A stretch of 64,000 nt of DNA from an uncultured Lachnospiraceae bacterium (GTDB lineage: Bacteria > Bacillota > Clostridia > Lachnospirales > Lachnospiraceae): positions 26,919 through 90,918 of the forward strand of contig CABSCP010000012.1 of assembly GCA_902476265.1 (NCBI GenBank), read 5' to 3'. Of this stretch, positions 25,973 through 33,623 are shown piece by piece. The position numbers and the translations under genes were made by a program. The notes beneath the pieces were generated by a model. The model worked only from the letters and a program-made list of their open reading frames with translations, was not told the origin of the DNA and made no database searches. Positions within the stretch are counted from its first letter, which is position 1. Each line of letters begins with the position of its first letter.

Positions 25973-27169
25973 CTACTGAAAAGCACCGTTTACCACACCA
26001 AACAACTCCTCTGGTTTATTATATTTCACCTTGGCATAGATGTCCATAGTTGTTTTACTATTTTCATGTCCGGCGAGATACTGAACCGTCTTGGGATCAA
26101 CGCCTGCATAGAGAAGGTTGGTGATGTAAGTATGACGCAGCAAGTGGGGGGTTACATCAAAATCCAGCGTATATTTGATTTTAGGCTGATTTTTCTGCGT
26201 CATGCCCAGCGTGGGTGTAACCGTATATTTGATGCTCTGCCCATTCACATACTTATAGTAGTTGCGGGGCTTAGTGGAACGGACAACCACATACTGCCAC
26301 ATTCTTTGAAACTGCGAAGCGGCTAACGGCTGTCCTTCACTGTCCGAAATCACATAGTCCGATTTAGAGGATGCCTGAACTTCCCGCAGGCAATCCACCA
26401 GGCATTTGGGGATCGGAATATCCCTTTTAGCCGCCTTGGTCTTTAGCACCGTAGAAACCACGGGGCGATTATGCTCTGTACGCCATGCCCGCCTCACAGA
26501 TATATAGGGAGTAGACTCGTTCAGGAATACACAGTCCCATTGTAACGCGAGAATTTCTTCCCGACGCAGACCGGAATACAACCCAAGCATAATAAACAAG
26601 TAGGGAGGAAGCCCTTTGACTGTATCCAGAAGCACCGTTACCTGCTGATCTGTCAATGCCTCCTTCTTTTTCGCTGGTTTTCCGCCCTTTCCTGATACTC
26701 CCGCACACGGATTATTCTCAAGTATTTGACTGCGCTCTGCCGAGTAAAAAACACATTTGAGGAGCATATTTATCTTACTGTATAATCCCTCTGATTTTTT
26801 CGACAGTGGCACAAGTGCCAGCCGAATATCATCCGCAGTCACTTCCTCCATATACATCTCCCCCAAAGATTTGATTATGTAGTTCTTCATGTCGGAAGTA
26901 TATCCCTTCAAGGTGGCCGCAGATACCTTTGCTGATTGCATCAGCAGCCACTTCTCACAATACTCGGCTACCGTCGGATGCTGCCGACGAAAGATAATCT
27001 CCTCCACCTGCCTCCGCGCATCTAATTCCTTTTCATATAATTCTTCGCAAGTGGCGGCATACAAACTCACCTGCTTACCATCTGCATCTGTAATCCGGGT
27101 TCTGTAATACTGGACACTTTTTAGCATAATGGTCCCGTACTTTGGAACCTCTGTTTTCTTTTTAGCCAT
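25973..27169 (-). CDS. Tyrosine recombinase/integrase, Tn916-like (copy 1)
   Basis: Site-specific recombinase of 398 residues expected to cut and rejoin the ICE ends. An N-terminal arm-binding region (about 1-70) and a SAM-like core-binding domain (TVAEYCEKWLLMQS...) precede the catalytic domain with Arg in SGLRREE, HLLRH, GHENS and the nucleophile Tyr in MDIYAKV. All catalytic residues are present. GGAAGG precedes the ATG. It is a paralogue of the next gene over its whole length and is the outermost ICE gene. Confidence 0.93.
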   Translation of the reverse strand: MAKKKTEVPKYGTIMLKSVQYYRTRITDADGKQVSLYAATCEELYEKELDARRQVEEIIFRRQHPTVAEYCEKWLLMQSAKVSAATLKGYTSDMKNYIIKSLGEMYMEEVTADDIRLALVPLSKKSEGLYSKINMLLKCVFYSAERSQILENNPCAGVSGKGGKPAKKKEALTDQQVTVLLDTVKGLPPYLFIMLGLYSGLRREEILALQWDCVFLNESTPYISVRRAWRTEHNRPVVSTVLKTKAAKRDIPIPKCLVDCLREVQASSKSDYVISDSEGQPLAASQFQRMWQYVVVRSTKPRNYYKYVNGQSIKYTVTPTLGMTQKNQPKIKYTLDFDVTPHLLRHTYITNLLYAGVDPKTVQYLAGHENSKTTMDIYAKVKYNKPEELFGVVNGAFQ

Positions 27170-27262
27170 CTTCGACCTTCCTTTCCTGATAATGAACAGT
27201 TTCCGTATCTACACTCTCTTTTTATCAGAAAGCTCCAATTTAATCAAAGATACGGCCTATGT

Positions 27263-27307
27263 AAAACAAAGAGCGAGACATCCTTGCCTCGCTCCTGCTT
27301 TGTTTTT
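27263..27307 (-). terminator. Terminator after integrase copy 2
   Basis: AACAAAG and CTTTGTT form the outer stem with inner AGCGAG/CTCGCT. On the minus strand CTTTGTTTT ends the structure, about 18 nt past the stop codon. It separates the two integrase genes into different transcription units. Confidence 0.7.
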
Positions 27308-27324
27308 TATTTTATTGTTTCTCC

Positions 27325-28545
27325 TTATGCCTGTACAGCATCCCACCCCGCAAATGCGCTGCTCATCGTTCTCACCAGCTCATCCGGCCTGTTGTATTTG
27401 ACCTTTGCATAGATGTCCATGGTAATTTTGCTGCTTTCATGGCCTGCCAGGTATTGAACCGTTTTGGGATCTACCGATGCATGAATGAGGTTAGTGATGT
27501 AGGTGTGCCGTAGTTGATGCGGTGTAACCTCGAAGTCCAAGCTGTAAATAACTTTACTGTTATGTGCCGCCTTTTCTCCAAGAACCGGCGTAACTGTATG
27601 TTTTACCCGCTTTCCATCTTCGTACCGGTAATAAACCCGTTCCTTTACCGTTCTGGTAACAATATACTGCCACAACCGCTTAAACTGTGTGTAAGACAGC
27701 GGATCGCCATCCCGGTTTGAAACTACATACTCCGAAGTCGAGTTTGCTTTCGCTTCTCTCAGGCACTCTGCCAAACAGGTTGGCAACGGAATATTTCGTT
27801 CCGCAGCCTTCGTTTTTAATTCATCCAGAATTATCGGCCTATTACTTTCAGTATGCCATGCTCTCCGTACTGTTAAATAAGGAAAGTCTCTATCCAAATA
27901 GACGGAATCCCATTTCAGTGCGAGGATTTCTTCCCGCCTCAAGCCTGCGTACAACCCAAGCATCACAAATACATATGGTGGCAGCCCTTTCACCGCCTCC
28001 AACAAACGCATAACCTGCTCGTCTGTCAGTGCCGCTTTGTCTTTCTGTGGAACGCCGCCACCCTTTGTCGTAAGATAAATTGTCGGATTATCATCAATAA
28101 TCCGGCTTTCCTTTGCTGCACGGAAAATAGATTTATACAGAATCACTACTGACTTATACACGGATGCTGACTTTTTTGAAACAGGGACAAGGGCAAGCTG
28201 AATATCATCCAGGCTAACCTCTCCCATCCGTTTGTCTCCCAGTTCCGCAATGATGTGACGCCGCACCTTTGAGGTATAGTCCGTCAAAGTCGTGGTACGC
28301 ACATGAACAGACTGCATCAACAGCCATTTCTCGCAATACTCTGCAACCGTGGGTGTTTTCCGATGAAATGTGGCATTCTCAATCTGCTCCAACGCAATCG
28401 TTTCTCTATTGTAAAGTTCTTCAGGCGTTCTCGCATAAAGAGCTATGAGCTTTCCATTCGCATCTTTGATTCTGGTTCTGTAATACAAGACACCTTTTTT
28501 CATGACAGTGCCATATTCCGGAATTGCAACTTTCCTTTTTGCCAA
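27325..28545 (-). CDS. Tyrosine recombinase/integrase, Tn916-like (copy 2)
   Basis: 406 residues, with the same architecture as copy 1. The catalytic set is complete: SGLRREE-type Arg (AGLRREE), HQLRH, GHESS and the nucleophile Tyr in MDIYAKV. A GTG three codons upstream lies inside the ribosome-binding site. A TTG at 28545 has AGGAGG at 8 nt and gives MAKRKVAIPEYGT, which aligns with the start of copy 1, so TTG is chosen. It lies next to the excisionase gene, the usual int-xis pairing, so this copy is more likely the one that mobilises the present element. Confidence 0.92.
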   Translation of the reverse strand: MAKRKVAIPEYGTVMKKGVLYYRTRIKDANGKLIALYARTPEELYNRETIALEQIENATFHRKTPTVAEYCEKWLLMQSVHVRTTTLTDYTSKVRRHIIAELGDKRMGEVSLDDIQLALVPVSKKSASVYKSVVILYKSIFRAAKESRIIDDNPTIYLTTKGGGVPQKDKAALTDEQVMRLLEAVKGLPPYVFVMLGLYAGLRREEILALKWDSVYLDRDFPYLTVRRAWHTESNRPIILDELKTKAAERNIPLPTCLAECLREAKANSTSEYVVSNRDGDPLSYTQFKRLWQYIVTRTVKERVYYRYEDGKRVKHTVTPVLGEKAAHNSKVIYSLDFEVTPHQLRHTYITNLIHASVDPKTVQYLAGHESSKITMDIYAKVKYNRPDELVRTMSSAFAGWDAVQA

Positions 28546-28628
28546 TTCCGCCACCTCCTAAAATAGTCTCCAGCGCTGTACCTTTGTTTTACCAGACACA
28601 TTCAGTTCCAGCAAGGATACGGATTGGG

Positions 28629-28859
28629 TCATACTCTGGCGCTTCGAGGTTTACGATACGTTACATTTTTTTCCATCGGCTTTGCCCGGTGGGTACATTT
28701 TGCGATATACTCCTGGAGGCCAGCATCAGTAAAATACACACAGCCATTTTGCACATACTGAACATAAGAAATCAGACCATTATTGCGCGCGGCATCCAAG
28801 GTAGCTATGCTGATTCCCAAGATTTTGGCAGCTTCTTTTCGTGTAATCAATTTTTCCAT
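28629..28859 (-). CDS. Excisionase-type DNA-binding protein (Xis)
   Basis: 76-residue winged-helix protein of the HTH_17/Xis class (ITRKEAAKILGISIATLDAARNNGLI). It would bend DNA at the element ends and direct the integrase toward excision. GGAGGGAG lies upstream of the ATG. It is just upstream of integrase copy 2 on the same strand. It is basic and single-domain, as expected. Confidence 0.82.
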   Translation of the reverse strand: MEKLITRKEAAKILGISIATLDAARNNGLISYVQYVQNGCVYFTDAGLQEYIAKCTHRAKPMEKNVTYRKPRSARV

Positions 28860-29433
28860 AAATCATACTCCCTCCATTCTGTCAAGGTTGTCATCACAGC
28901 TTTCAAAATCACATGAATACGCTGGCAGTCGAAGCCGCCAGCGCATGGTATCTGACTTTAAAAAGAGAACTGCACTCAAATGATGACCTGTTGTTGCTTA
29001 CAGTAAATGGACGCAGCTCTCTTGTATTCTAATTTTGCATTCGCCACATTTGCCACGCATCCCTGACGATGGGAACATTTCCGGTCTCCGCTGGCGCGGA
29101 TGTCATAACTCCACAGCGCCGTTTTACTCGTGCGCCGTAGGGTTCCGCCTCAAGTCCGTGGGCGGGTGTGAACAAGTATCTTTAAGCTCCCATGCAGTCC
29201 TCGCGCCCGAAGTGCCACCTCCGGGTCTCAGGTTGGCGTTGATCGCTCAGAACAGCCTGCCTCATCACCTCCTGGGCTGTCCATCTTGGCGGCGCACCCG
29301 ACTCGCTCGTACATGGGTTATGTACCGAAAATGCCGTCTGTTCAGTTGTCAAAGTACCGGAGAAGGGAAAGATTGTCCTTCTTATTAGCACTGACAAAAA
29401 GAGTAAAAAACAGGCGCTTCAAACGAAACTTTA
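28860..29433. other. Gene-poor interval between excisionase and sigma factor
   Basis: 574 bp with no convincing gene. Two open frames exist (29035-29388 plus, 29182-29397 minus, the latter from a TTG without ribosome-binding site). It holds a hairpin CGCTGGC/GCCAGCG (28920-28943), and CGCTGGCGC recurs near 29098. The interval may be the excisionase leader and a regulatory or att-proximal region. Confidence 0.4.
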
Positions 29434-29847
29434 TCAAAAATATTTTGCTAACTGCTTCAGCCCGCGCCGGATACTGTCACGCACACGGCTTGGATCTACT
29501 CCTTCCGCTTCGGCAATCTCATTCACGGTCATTCCCAGGTAGTACCGGGCATAAATTCTTTTTGCCTGTTTTTCTGGCAAAGCCATTACAGCGGAGTAGA
29601 GCTGTTCCTGCAGCTGCTTTTCCTCCAGAAGCATTTCCGGCGTCTGCGGTTTCCACAGGACCGCATTCTCAATACCGTTTTCATAATCCAGGGAATACTG
29701 CGCTTTATAGCGATACAATTTTCGCTCATAAGCCGCTTCTGCCCTCCTATCAGTCAAAAACACCGCCTGTACTTCATCATTCACTTCCACAAATAGATCT
29801 GTTTTATAAATATCGGGATAAAGTTCCCGAAGGTTAATTTTCTGCAT
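29434..29847 (-). CDS. Sigma-70-like factor of the ICE (region 4 only)
   Basis: 137 residues. The C-terminal half is a sigma region 4 helix-turn-helix (ALPEKQAKRIYARYYLGMTVNEIAEAEGVDPSRVRDSIRRGL). The N-terminal half lacks a recognisable region 2. Proteins of this type lie at the int-xis end of Tn916/Tn1549-like elements and are thought to set element gene expression. GGAGGTACATA precedes the ATG, but this Shine-Dalgarno site is predicted to be paired in a long hairpin (see 29854-29896). Confidence 0.82.
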   Translation of the reverse strand: MQKINLRELYPDIYKTDLFVEVNDEVQAVFLTDRRAEAAYERKLYRYKAQYSLDYENGIENAVLWKPQTPEMLLEEKQLQEQLYSAVMALPEKQAKRIYARYYLGMTVNEIAEAEGVDPSRVRDSIRRGLKQLAKYF

Positions 29848-29853
29848 TATGTA

Positions 29854-29896
29854 CCTCCATTTCGATTCACGGGTTTACGAGTGAATCGAATGGAGG
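29854..29896 (-). promoter_or_regulatory. Hairpin that sequesters the ribosome-binding site of the sigma factor
   Basis: On the minus strand CCTCCATTCGATTCAC pairs with GTGAATCGAAATGGAGG, 16 bp with one bulged base and a 10-nt loop. The 3-prime arm contains the GGAGG that lies 6 nt from the sigma-factor ATG. Translation should therefore be low unless the stem is opened by a ribosome, protein or small RNA. Confidence 0.65.
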
Positions 29897-29946
29897 CGGA
29901 GACCGACACCGGCATTGTTCGGTGCGGTTTGACAAAAAACGACAAA

Positions 29947-29981
29947 CAAAAACGCCAGCATCCTCAAAAGAGACGCTGGCG
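29947..29981 (-). terminator. Terminator upstream of the sigma-factor leader
   Basis: CGCCAGC and GCTGGCG form a 7-bp G+C-rich stem, followed on the minus strand by TTTTTGTTTG. It would stop transcripts coming from the ABC operon and mini-gene region before the sigma gene. Confidence 0.7.
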
Positions 29982-30012
29982 CAAAAATACGTTGTCAGAT
30001 TGTTGTTACCGA

Positions 30013-30123
30013 TTAACCAGCATGATAATGCCGGAGGAGACGTGTGGAAAACCCGATCATAAGCAAGACTTTTTTTGACAATAGAAAGGGCGTATGATCT
30101 TGTCTAAATACGGTTTCTCTCAT
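30013..30123 (-). CDS. Putative small protein, 36 residues
   Basis: The frame opens with ATG AGA GAA ACC and ends TAA. AAGGAG lies five bases before the ATG, a good ribosome-binding site. The product is basic and ends TRLLRHYHAG; no known family is recognised. It lies behind two shorter frames (7 and 33 codons) on the same strand, each also with some ribosome-binding sequence. It could be a true small protein or part of a leader-peptide arrangement controlling expression. Confidence 0.35.
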   Translation of the reverse strand: MRETVFRQDHTPFLLSKKVLLMIGFSTRLLRHYHAG

Positions 30124-30135
30124 GGCGACTCCTTC

Positions 30136-30159
30136 TTATAAGCCGCCAATCTTGGGCAT
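30136..30159 (-). CDS. Possible 7-codon leader peptide
   Basis: ATG CCC AAG ATT GGC GGC TTA TAA follows GAAGGAG with only two spacer bases and ends 12 nt before the next frame. It is too short to judge by composition, and is noted because of its position between two other mini-frames with imperfectly repeated flanks (GGCGGCTT and GTCGCCAT). Confidence 0.2.
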   Translation of the reverse strand: MPKIGGL

Positions 30160-30166
30160 CACTCCT

Positions 30167-30268
30167 TCAGTCACAAAAAGAATGGCGACCTTGATTTCTC
30201 AAAGCCGCCGAAGATGGTCGGGACGTGTTTATATGTCTGCTGTACGACGGCTTTTTTTCTTTTGCCAT
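30167..30268 (-). CDS. Putative small protein, 33 residues
   Basis: Begins MAKEKKPSYSRH, strongly basic. It lies about 30 nt past the last permease gene of the ABC operon, in the same direction. No clear ribosome-binding site precedes the ATG. It may be an operon tail gene or a chance frame. Confidence 0.22.
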   Translation of the reverse strand: MAKEKKPSYSRHINTSRPSSAALRNQGRHSFCD

Positions 30269-30297
30269 CGTTCGGCAGTTTCTAATAAGCTATATTA

Positions 30298-31032
30298 TTA
30301 CCGTTGCGTTCTTCTGCTTAAACCAGCAAGTAAGAGAATTGCAATACCTGCACAAGCCACCAGACTTGCATAGCTTAGAATGATATTTGTTGACGATGTT
30401 TCATAGTAACCGGAAATATTGAATACTGCTGTAATCGGATAAAACACTTTAAGCGGACCAGACATACTTGTGAACAGACCCGCAAAGGAATAGATTTCTG
30501 CAAATACCAATGCCATCCAATAGCCCTTTTTTATTCGTGCTACTAACGCAATAATCGGAGAGATTGCAAAGAATATTCCCAGACCATCTAAAAGGTAGGT
30601 TTTCAAAAATCCAAGCACCAACCCAAAAGACAAGGTCTCAAAATGCAAAACAGCTTCAGCTAAAAAGGTTATGAAAAAAAGAAGCAAATAAATTCCTATG
30701 CTAAACGCCAATGATACGATCATTTTGGCAGCAGTCAGTTTTGTCTCGTTGACCGGGATAAGCTGTAAAGCCTTCATTGTGTCCTCATGTTCTTCACGGC
30801 ATATCATGTAGCTACCTAAAAGGGCGATCACTGCTGGTAGAACAAAGAACGTTGCAAGAGATTGTGCAGCCGTCATAAACCAACCGGCTCCATCCACATA
30901 CCGAGAGCCATCAAATACAAACTGACCTTGTGCGAACACAATGACCGCCACCATGATTGTCGCAAATATCGTAATCCAAATAATTTTGGAGCGGCGGAGC
31001 TTTTGTCTTTCCGCCCAAAGTAACTCTTTCAT
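30298..31032 (-). CDS. ABC-2 type permease, third permease of the cargo operon
   Basis: 244 residues, about six membrane segments after a basic amphipathic N-terminus (MKELLWAERQKLRRSKIIW), typical of LanE/LanG and BcrB-like lantibiotic-immunity permeases. GAGG precedes the ATG by about 10 nt. It lies 12 nt behind the second permease and is the last sure gene of the operon. It would pair with the ATPase at 31769 to remove antimicrobial peptides from the membrane (inference from family). Confidence 0.85.
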   Translation of the reverse strand: MKELLWAERQKLRRSKIIWITIFATIMVAVIVFAQGQFVFDGSRYVDGAGWFMTAAQSLATFFVLPAVIALLGSYMICREEHEDTMKALQLIPVNETKLTAAKMIVSLAFSIGIYLLLFFITFLAEAVLHFETLSFGLVLGFLKTYLLDGLGIFFAISPIIALVARIKKGYWMALVFAEIYSFAGLFTSMSGPLKVFYPITAVFNISGYYETSSTNIILSYASLVACAGIAILLLAGLSRRTQR

Positions 31033-31044
31033 TTTAATCGCACC

Positions 31045-31776
31045 TCACTTTCTTCTGCGCAATGCAATGTTCGCCAGTACAAACGAAGCTGCACTCCATA
31101 TTCCGATACAGAGCAATGCTGCCTCAATGCTAAGTCCCTGTGTCAGCACTACCCCCGGAACATCTCGTATCACAATAGCTGTTGTGCTGGAAAGCGGATG
31201 AAGATACATATTTACCATCAACAGAATAAAGCCGAGGAATGTATAAATCAGAGTAACACAGACCGGGAGGATGTACCCTTTTTGTGAAGCAGCCACCGCT
31301 AAAATAGGCAAAACAGAAAATGCGGTTAGGACGCTGATCTCCATACATTTTCTCAGCAGATAAACAATACTGTTCCATTCCCAAGAGATATAGCCGGGAA
31401 GTACACCAGCCAGTATAGAAGTCATGGCTGTAAGAACCATGAAAAGGACGGAGTAAAACAGCACAACCACAAACTTGCCGAAAAAATAGCCCATTGGATT
31501 TACTGGTACAATCCAAAGCTGCTTGAGCATATCATATTGGTTTTCATCATACATGAGCATTGTGCAGAGCAGCCCCAAAACAACAGGCAAAATGATCCAC
31601 GGCGTATAGCTGAACGCCGTCCATTTATAAAACTGTACCGGGTCAATGCCCGTTTCTCCCATGCTTCGGAAGTAAAACAGGGCAAAAAAAGGCATAAAAA
31701 GAGCTGCCAACAACATCAGCCAAACAAACTTTCTTCGGCGCAGTTTAAGAAATTCTGTCTGAATTAGTTTAAGCAA
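31045..31776 (-). CDS. ABC-2 type permease, second permease of the cargo operon
   Basis: Lantibiotic-immunity-type permease with about six helices and the short basic N-terminus LLKLIQTEFLKLRRRKFVW. No ATG is suitably placed: the frame is open to 31824, inside the ATPase gene. The TTG at 31776 has AGGAGG at 8 nt and overlaps the ATPase stop by 8 bases, so a TTG start with translational coupling is proposed (243 residues). It would form the export channel with the other permeases. Confidence 0.83.
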   Translation of the reverse strand: MLKLIQTEFLKLRRRKFVWLMLLAALFMPFFALFYFRSMGETGIDPVQFYKWTAFSYTPWIILPVVLGLLCTMLMYDENQYDMLKQLWIVPVNPMGYFFGKFVVVLFYSVLFMVLTAMTSILAGVLPGYISWEWNSIVYLLRKCMEISVLTAFSVLPILAVAASQKGYILPVCVTLIYTFLGFILLMVNMYLHPLSSTTAIVIRDVPGVVLTQGLSIEAALLCIGIWSAASFVLANIALRRRK

Positions 31777-32692
31777 TGCCTTCTCCTCCTGTAATTTTCT
31801 TGAAATAGTCCTCCAGGGTGTCATTACATAACCCGGAACTGAAAACAGACACCTCCTGTGTCACGAGAGCCTTGTTAATCGCTGCCATGTCCAATGCGGT
31901 ATCATAAAGCCGCAATGAGTGTTCGTCCTGTACGGAATAGTCCTTTACCTTGAATTGACGCTCCAGAATCAAAAGGGCTTTCGAGACATCGGAAACTCGC
32001 ATAAAAATATACTTGCTGTTTTTTCTCTGTAATTCTTCCATGCTGCTTTCTTCCAGCAAAACGCCGTGATCTATAATTCCAATATCATCAGCCAGCAGTT
32101 CTATCTCAGAAAGGATATGACTGGAAATAAGGATGGTTTTTCCCCGTTCTGTACTCAACTCCTTAATGAAGTTTCTAACCTCTGCAATACCGATAGGGTC
32201 AAGTCCGTTGGTCGGTTCATCCAAAATCAACAGCTCCGGGTCATGAAGAATGGCATTGGCAATGCCAAGCCGCTGCTTCATACCGAGGGAATATTTACTG
32301 AACAGCTTTTTATCCTTATAGGGTAGCCCCACCACCTCCAGTGCAGTTTTTACCGCGTCGGGAGCGGCTGTACCACGCAGTTTTGCAAAAATCTCCAAGT
32401 TCTCCGTCCCGGTCAGATTAGGGTAAAAACCCGGCGTTTCAATGATTGCACCGATACGGGGATATATCCGTTTTTCTTTTCCTTTGATATTTTGGCCGAA
32501 CACATCCACTTCACCCGAAGTAATGGGGGTTAATCCCAAAATCATTTTCATTATCGTAGTTTTGCCGGCTCCGTTGCGGCCAAGCAGACCGTAAATACGG
32601 CCTCTTTTTACATGGAGGTTTACCGAACTAACAACGGTCTGCTCTCCATAAACCTTTGTCAGTTGTTTGGTTTCAACTAAAAATTCACTCAT
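31769..32692 (-). CDS. ABC transporter ATPase, LanF/BcrA/CprA type
   Basis: 307 residues. ATP-binding subunit of an antimicrobial-peptide resistance transporter. Walker A GLLGRNGAGKTT (about residue 36), signature YSLGMKQRLGIA, Walker B LLILDEPTNGLDP, and ISSHILSEIE form a complete nucleotide-binding domain. A C-terminal extension of about 80 residues is typical of BcrA/LanF proteins. It follows the first permease gene by 40 nt and overlaps the next. The only ATPase for three permeases. Confidence 0.9.
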   Translation of the reverse strand: MSEFLVETKQLTKVYGEQTVVSSVNLHVKRGRIYGLLGRNGAGKTTIMKMILGLTPITSGEVDVFGQNIKGKEKRIYPRIGAIIETPGFYPNLTGTENLEIFAKLRGTAAPDAVKTALEVVGLPYKDKKLFSKYSLGMKQRLGIANAILHDPELLILDEPTNGLDPIGIAEVRNFIKELSTERGKTILISSHILSEIELLADDIGIIDHGVLLEESSMEELQRKNSKYIFMRVSDVSKALLILERQFKVKDYSVQDEHSLRLYDTALDMAAINKALVTQEVSVFSSGLCNDTLEDYFKKITGGEGIA

Positions 32693-32732
32693 TGTGTTGC
32701 CTCACTTTCTTAAAAGCATTATTCTTCTTTTT

Positions 32733-33500
32733 TCAATACATTTGTTTTCTTAAGGCTATGATTGATACGCCAGCAGAAATAGCACCAACAATCAGTATAG
32801 AAATAAAACAGGCGGCGGGGGACACCGTTGTGGATACCCTTTGTATCCAACTCGCCACCATTTCTGCAGCGGCTGGAGAAATGGTGGAATATATTCCCAT
32901 TACACTTGCCAGCGGATGCACCCCCATGAGATAGGACGGGGCAAGCACCACAGGTATAAGGTAAAGAAGCGTTGCACTAATTGGTAGTACATATCCCTTT
33001 GATAATGTCGCTAAAAAGATGATAGGTAGCATAGCAACAGGAATAAGTACACCCCCAGTCAAGTATAAAAGCGCAGCTTGTAATACGCTTTCAGCGTTCA
33101 GATCGGGAAAACCGCCAGCAACGAATCCCCCAATCGTGGATAGCAGAAATGTACCCATGCACAGGCCAACAGACATTAAAATCACAACTGTAACCTTAGA
33201 AAAATAAAGTCGTGATTTTGAAATGGGAATAATCAAAAGTTCTTTCCATGTGCCGTTCTTCTGCTCTTCAAAAAATAATGTAGTGGAAAACATCCCCAAT
33301 ACGATAGGTAGAAATAAGCTGGTAAGATTCTTAAATGCCAACGTATAGAGATCACCAAAGCTGTCCATATACGGGCTGCTTCTGGAAATACTGCAAGCAC
33401 GCTCAAAAGCAAACACAGCAAGTAAAAAGGTTAGGGTTAAAATCCCCCAGACACTCTTATTCCGTTTCCACTTTTGCAGTTCTGTTAATATCATTGTCAT
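32733..33500 (-). CDS. ABC-2 type permease, first permease of the cargo operon
   Basis: 255 residues, with an N-terminal basic helix (MTMILTELQKWKRNKSVWG) and six hydrophobic segments; same family as the two downstream permeases. AAAGGAG lies 10 nt before the ATG. It is the first gene after the regulated promoter at 33527-33568. Three permeases with one ATPase is one more than the usual LanEG pair. Confidence 0.85.
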   Translation of the reverse strand: MTMILTELQKWKRNKSVWGILTLTFLLAVFAFERACSISRSSPYMDSFGDLYTLAFKNLTSLFLPIVLGMFSTTLFFEEQKNGTWKELLIIPISKSRLYFSKVTVVILMSVGLCMGTFLLSTIGGFVAGGFPDLNAESVLQAALLYLTGGVLIPVAMLPIIFLATLSKGYVLPISATLLYLIPVVLAPSYLMGVHPLASVMGIYSTISPAAAEMVASWIQRVSTTVSPAACFISILIVGAISAGVSIIALRKQMY

Positions 33501-33526
33501 CTTAAGGTTCTCCTTTCATGTTCTTT

Positions 33527-33568
33527 ATTATAAAATACCAACCTTGCCAAAACCTTGCCGTAACCTTG
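33527..33568 (-). promoter_or_regulatory. Response-regulator-type promoter of the ABC operon
   Basis: On the minus strand TATAAT (33532-33527) is preceded by three exact CAAGGTT copies (33568-33562, 33557-33551, 33546-33540), each 11 bp from the next. The nearest ends 7 bp from the -10. The -35 position is occupied by a repeat rather than TTGACA. This is the layout of an OmpR-family activator site such as SpaR boxes. The obvious ligand is the response regulator at 34537. Confidence 0.65.
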
Positions 33569-33595
33569 TTTTTTTCTTGTTTTTATGGCAAGTAA

Positions 33596-33623
33596 GAAAG
33601 CCCTGCGCTGTCACAGGGCTTTC
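33596..33623 (-). terminator. Hairpin at the end of the histidine-kinase gene
   Basis: GAAAGCCCTG and CAGGGCTTTC form a 10-bp stem whose loop contains the kinase stop codon. The following bases on the minus strand are TTACTTGCC, so the T-run is poor. It may reduce read-through from the regulator genes into the ABC genes, which have their own promoter just downstream. Confidence 0.5.

Noticed and set aside
28920..28943. Terminator after the excisionase leader
   Set aside because: Stem is good but no T-run follows on either strand.
29035..29397. Two overlapping small frames (117 codons plus, 71 codons minus)
   Set aside because: No ribosome-binding site for either; the minus frame begins with TTG. 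Kept as non-coding interval.
33539..33568. CRISPR-like array of short repeats
   Set aside because: Three 7-bp repeats with 4-bp gaps are far too short; position and phasing fit a regulator site.
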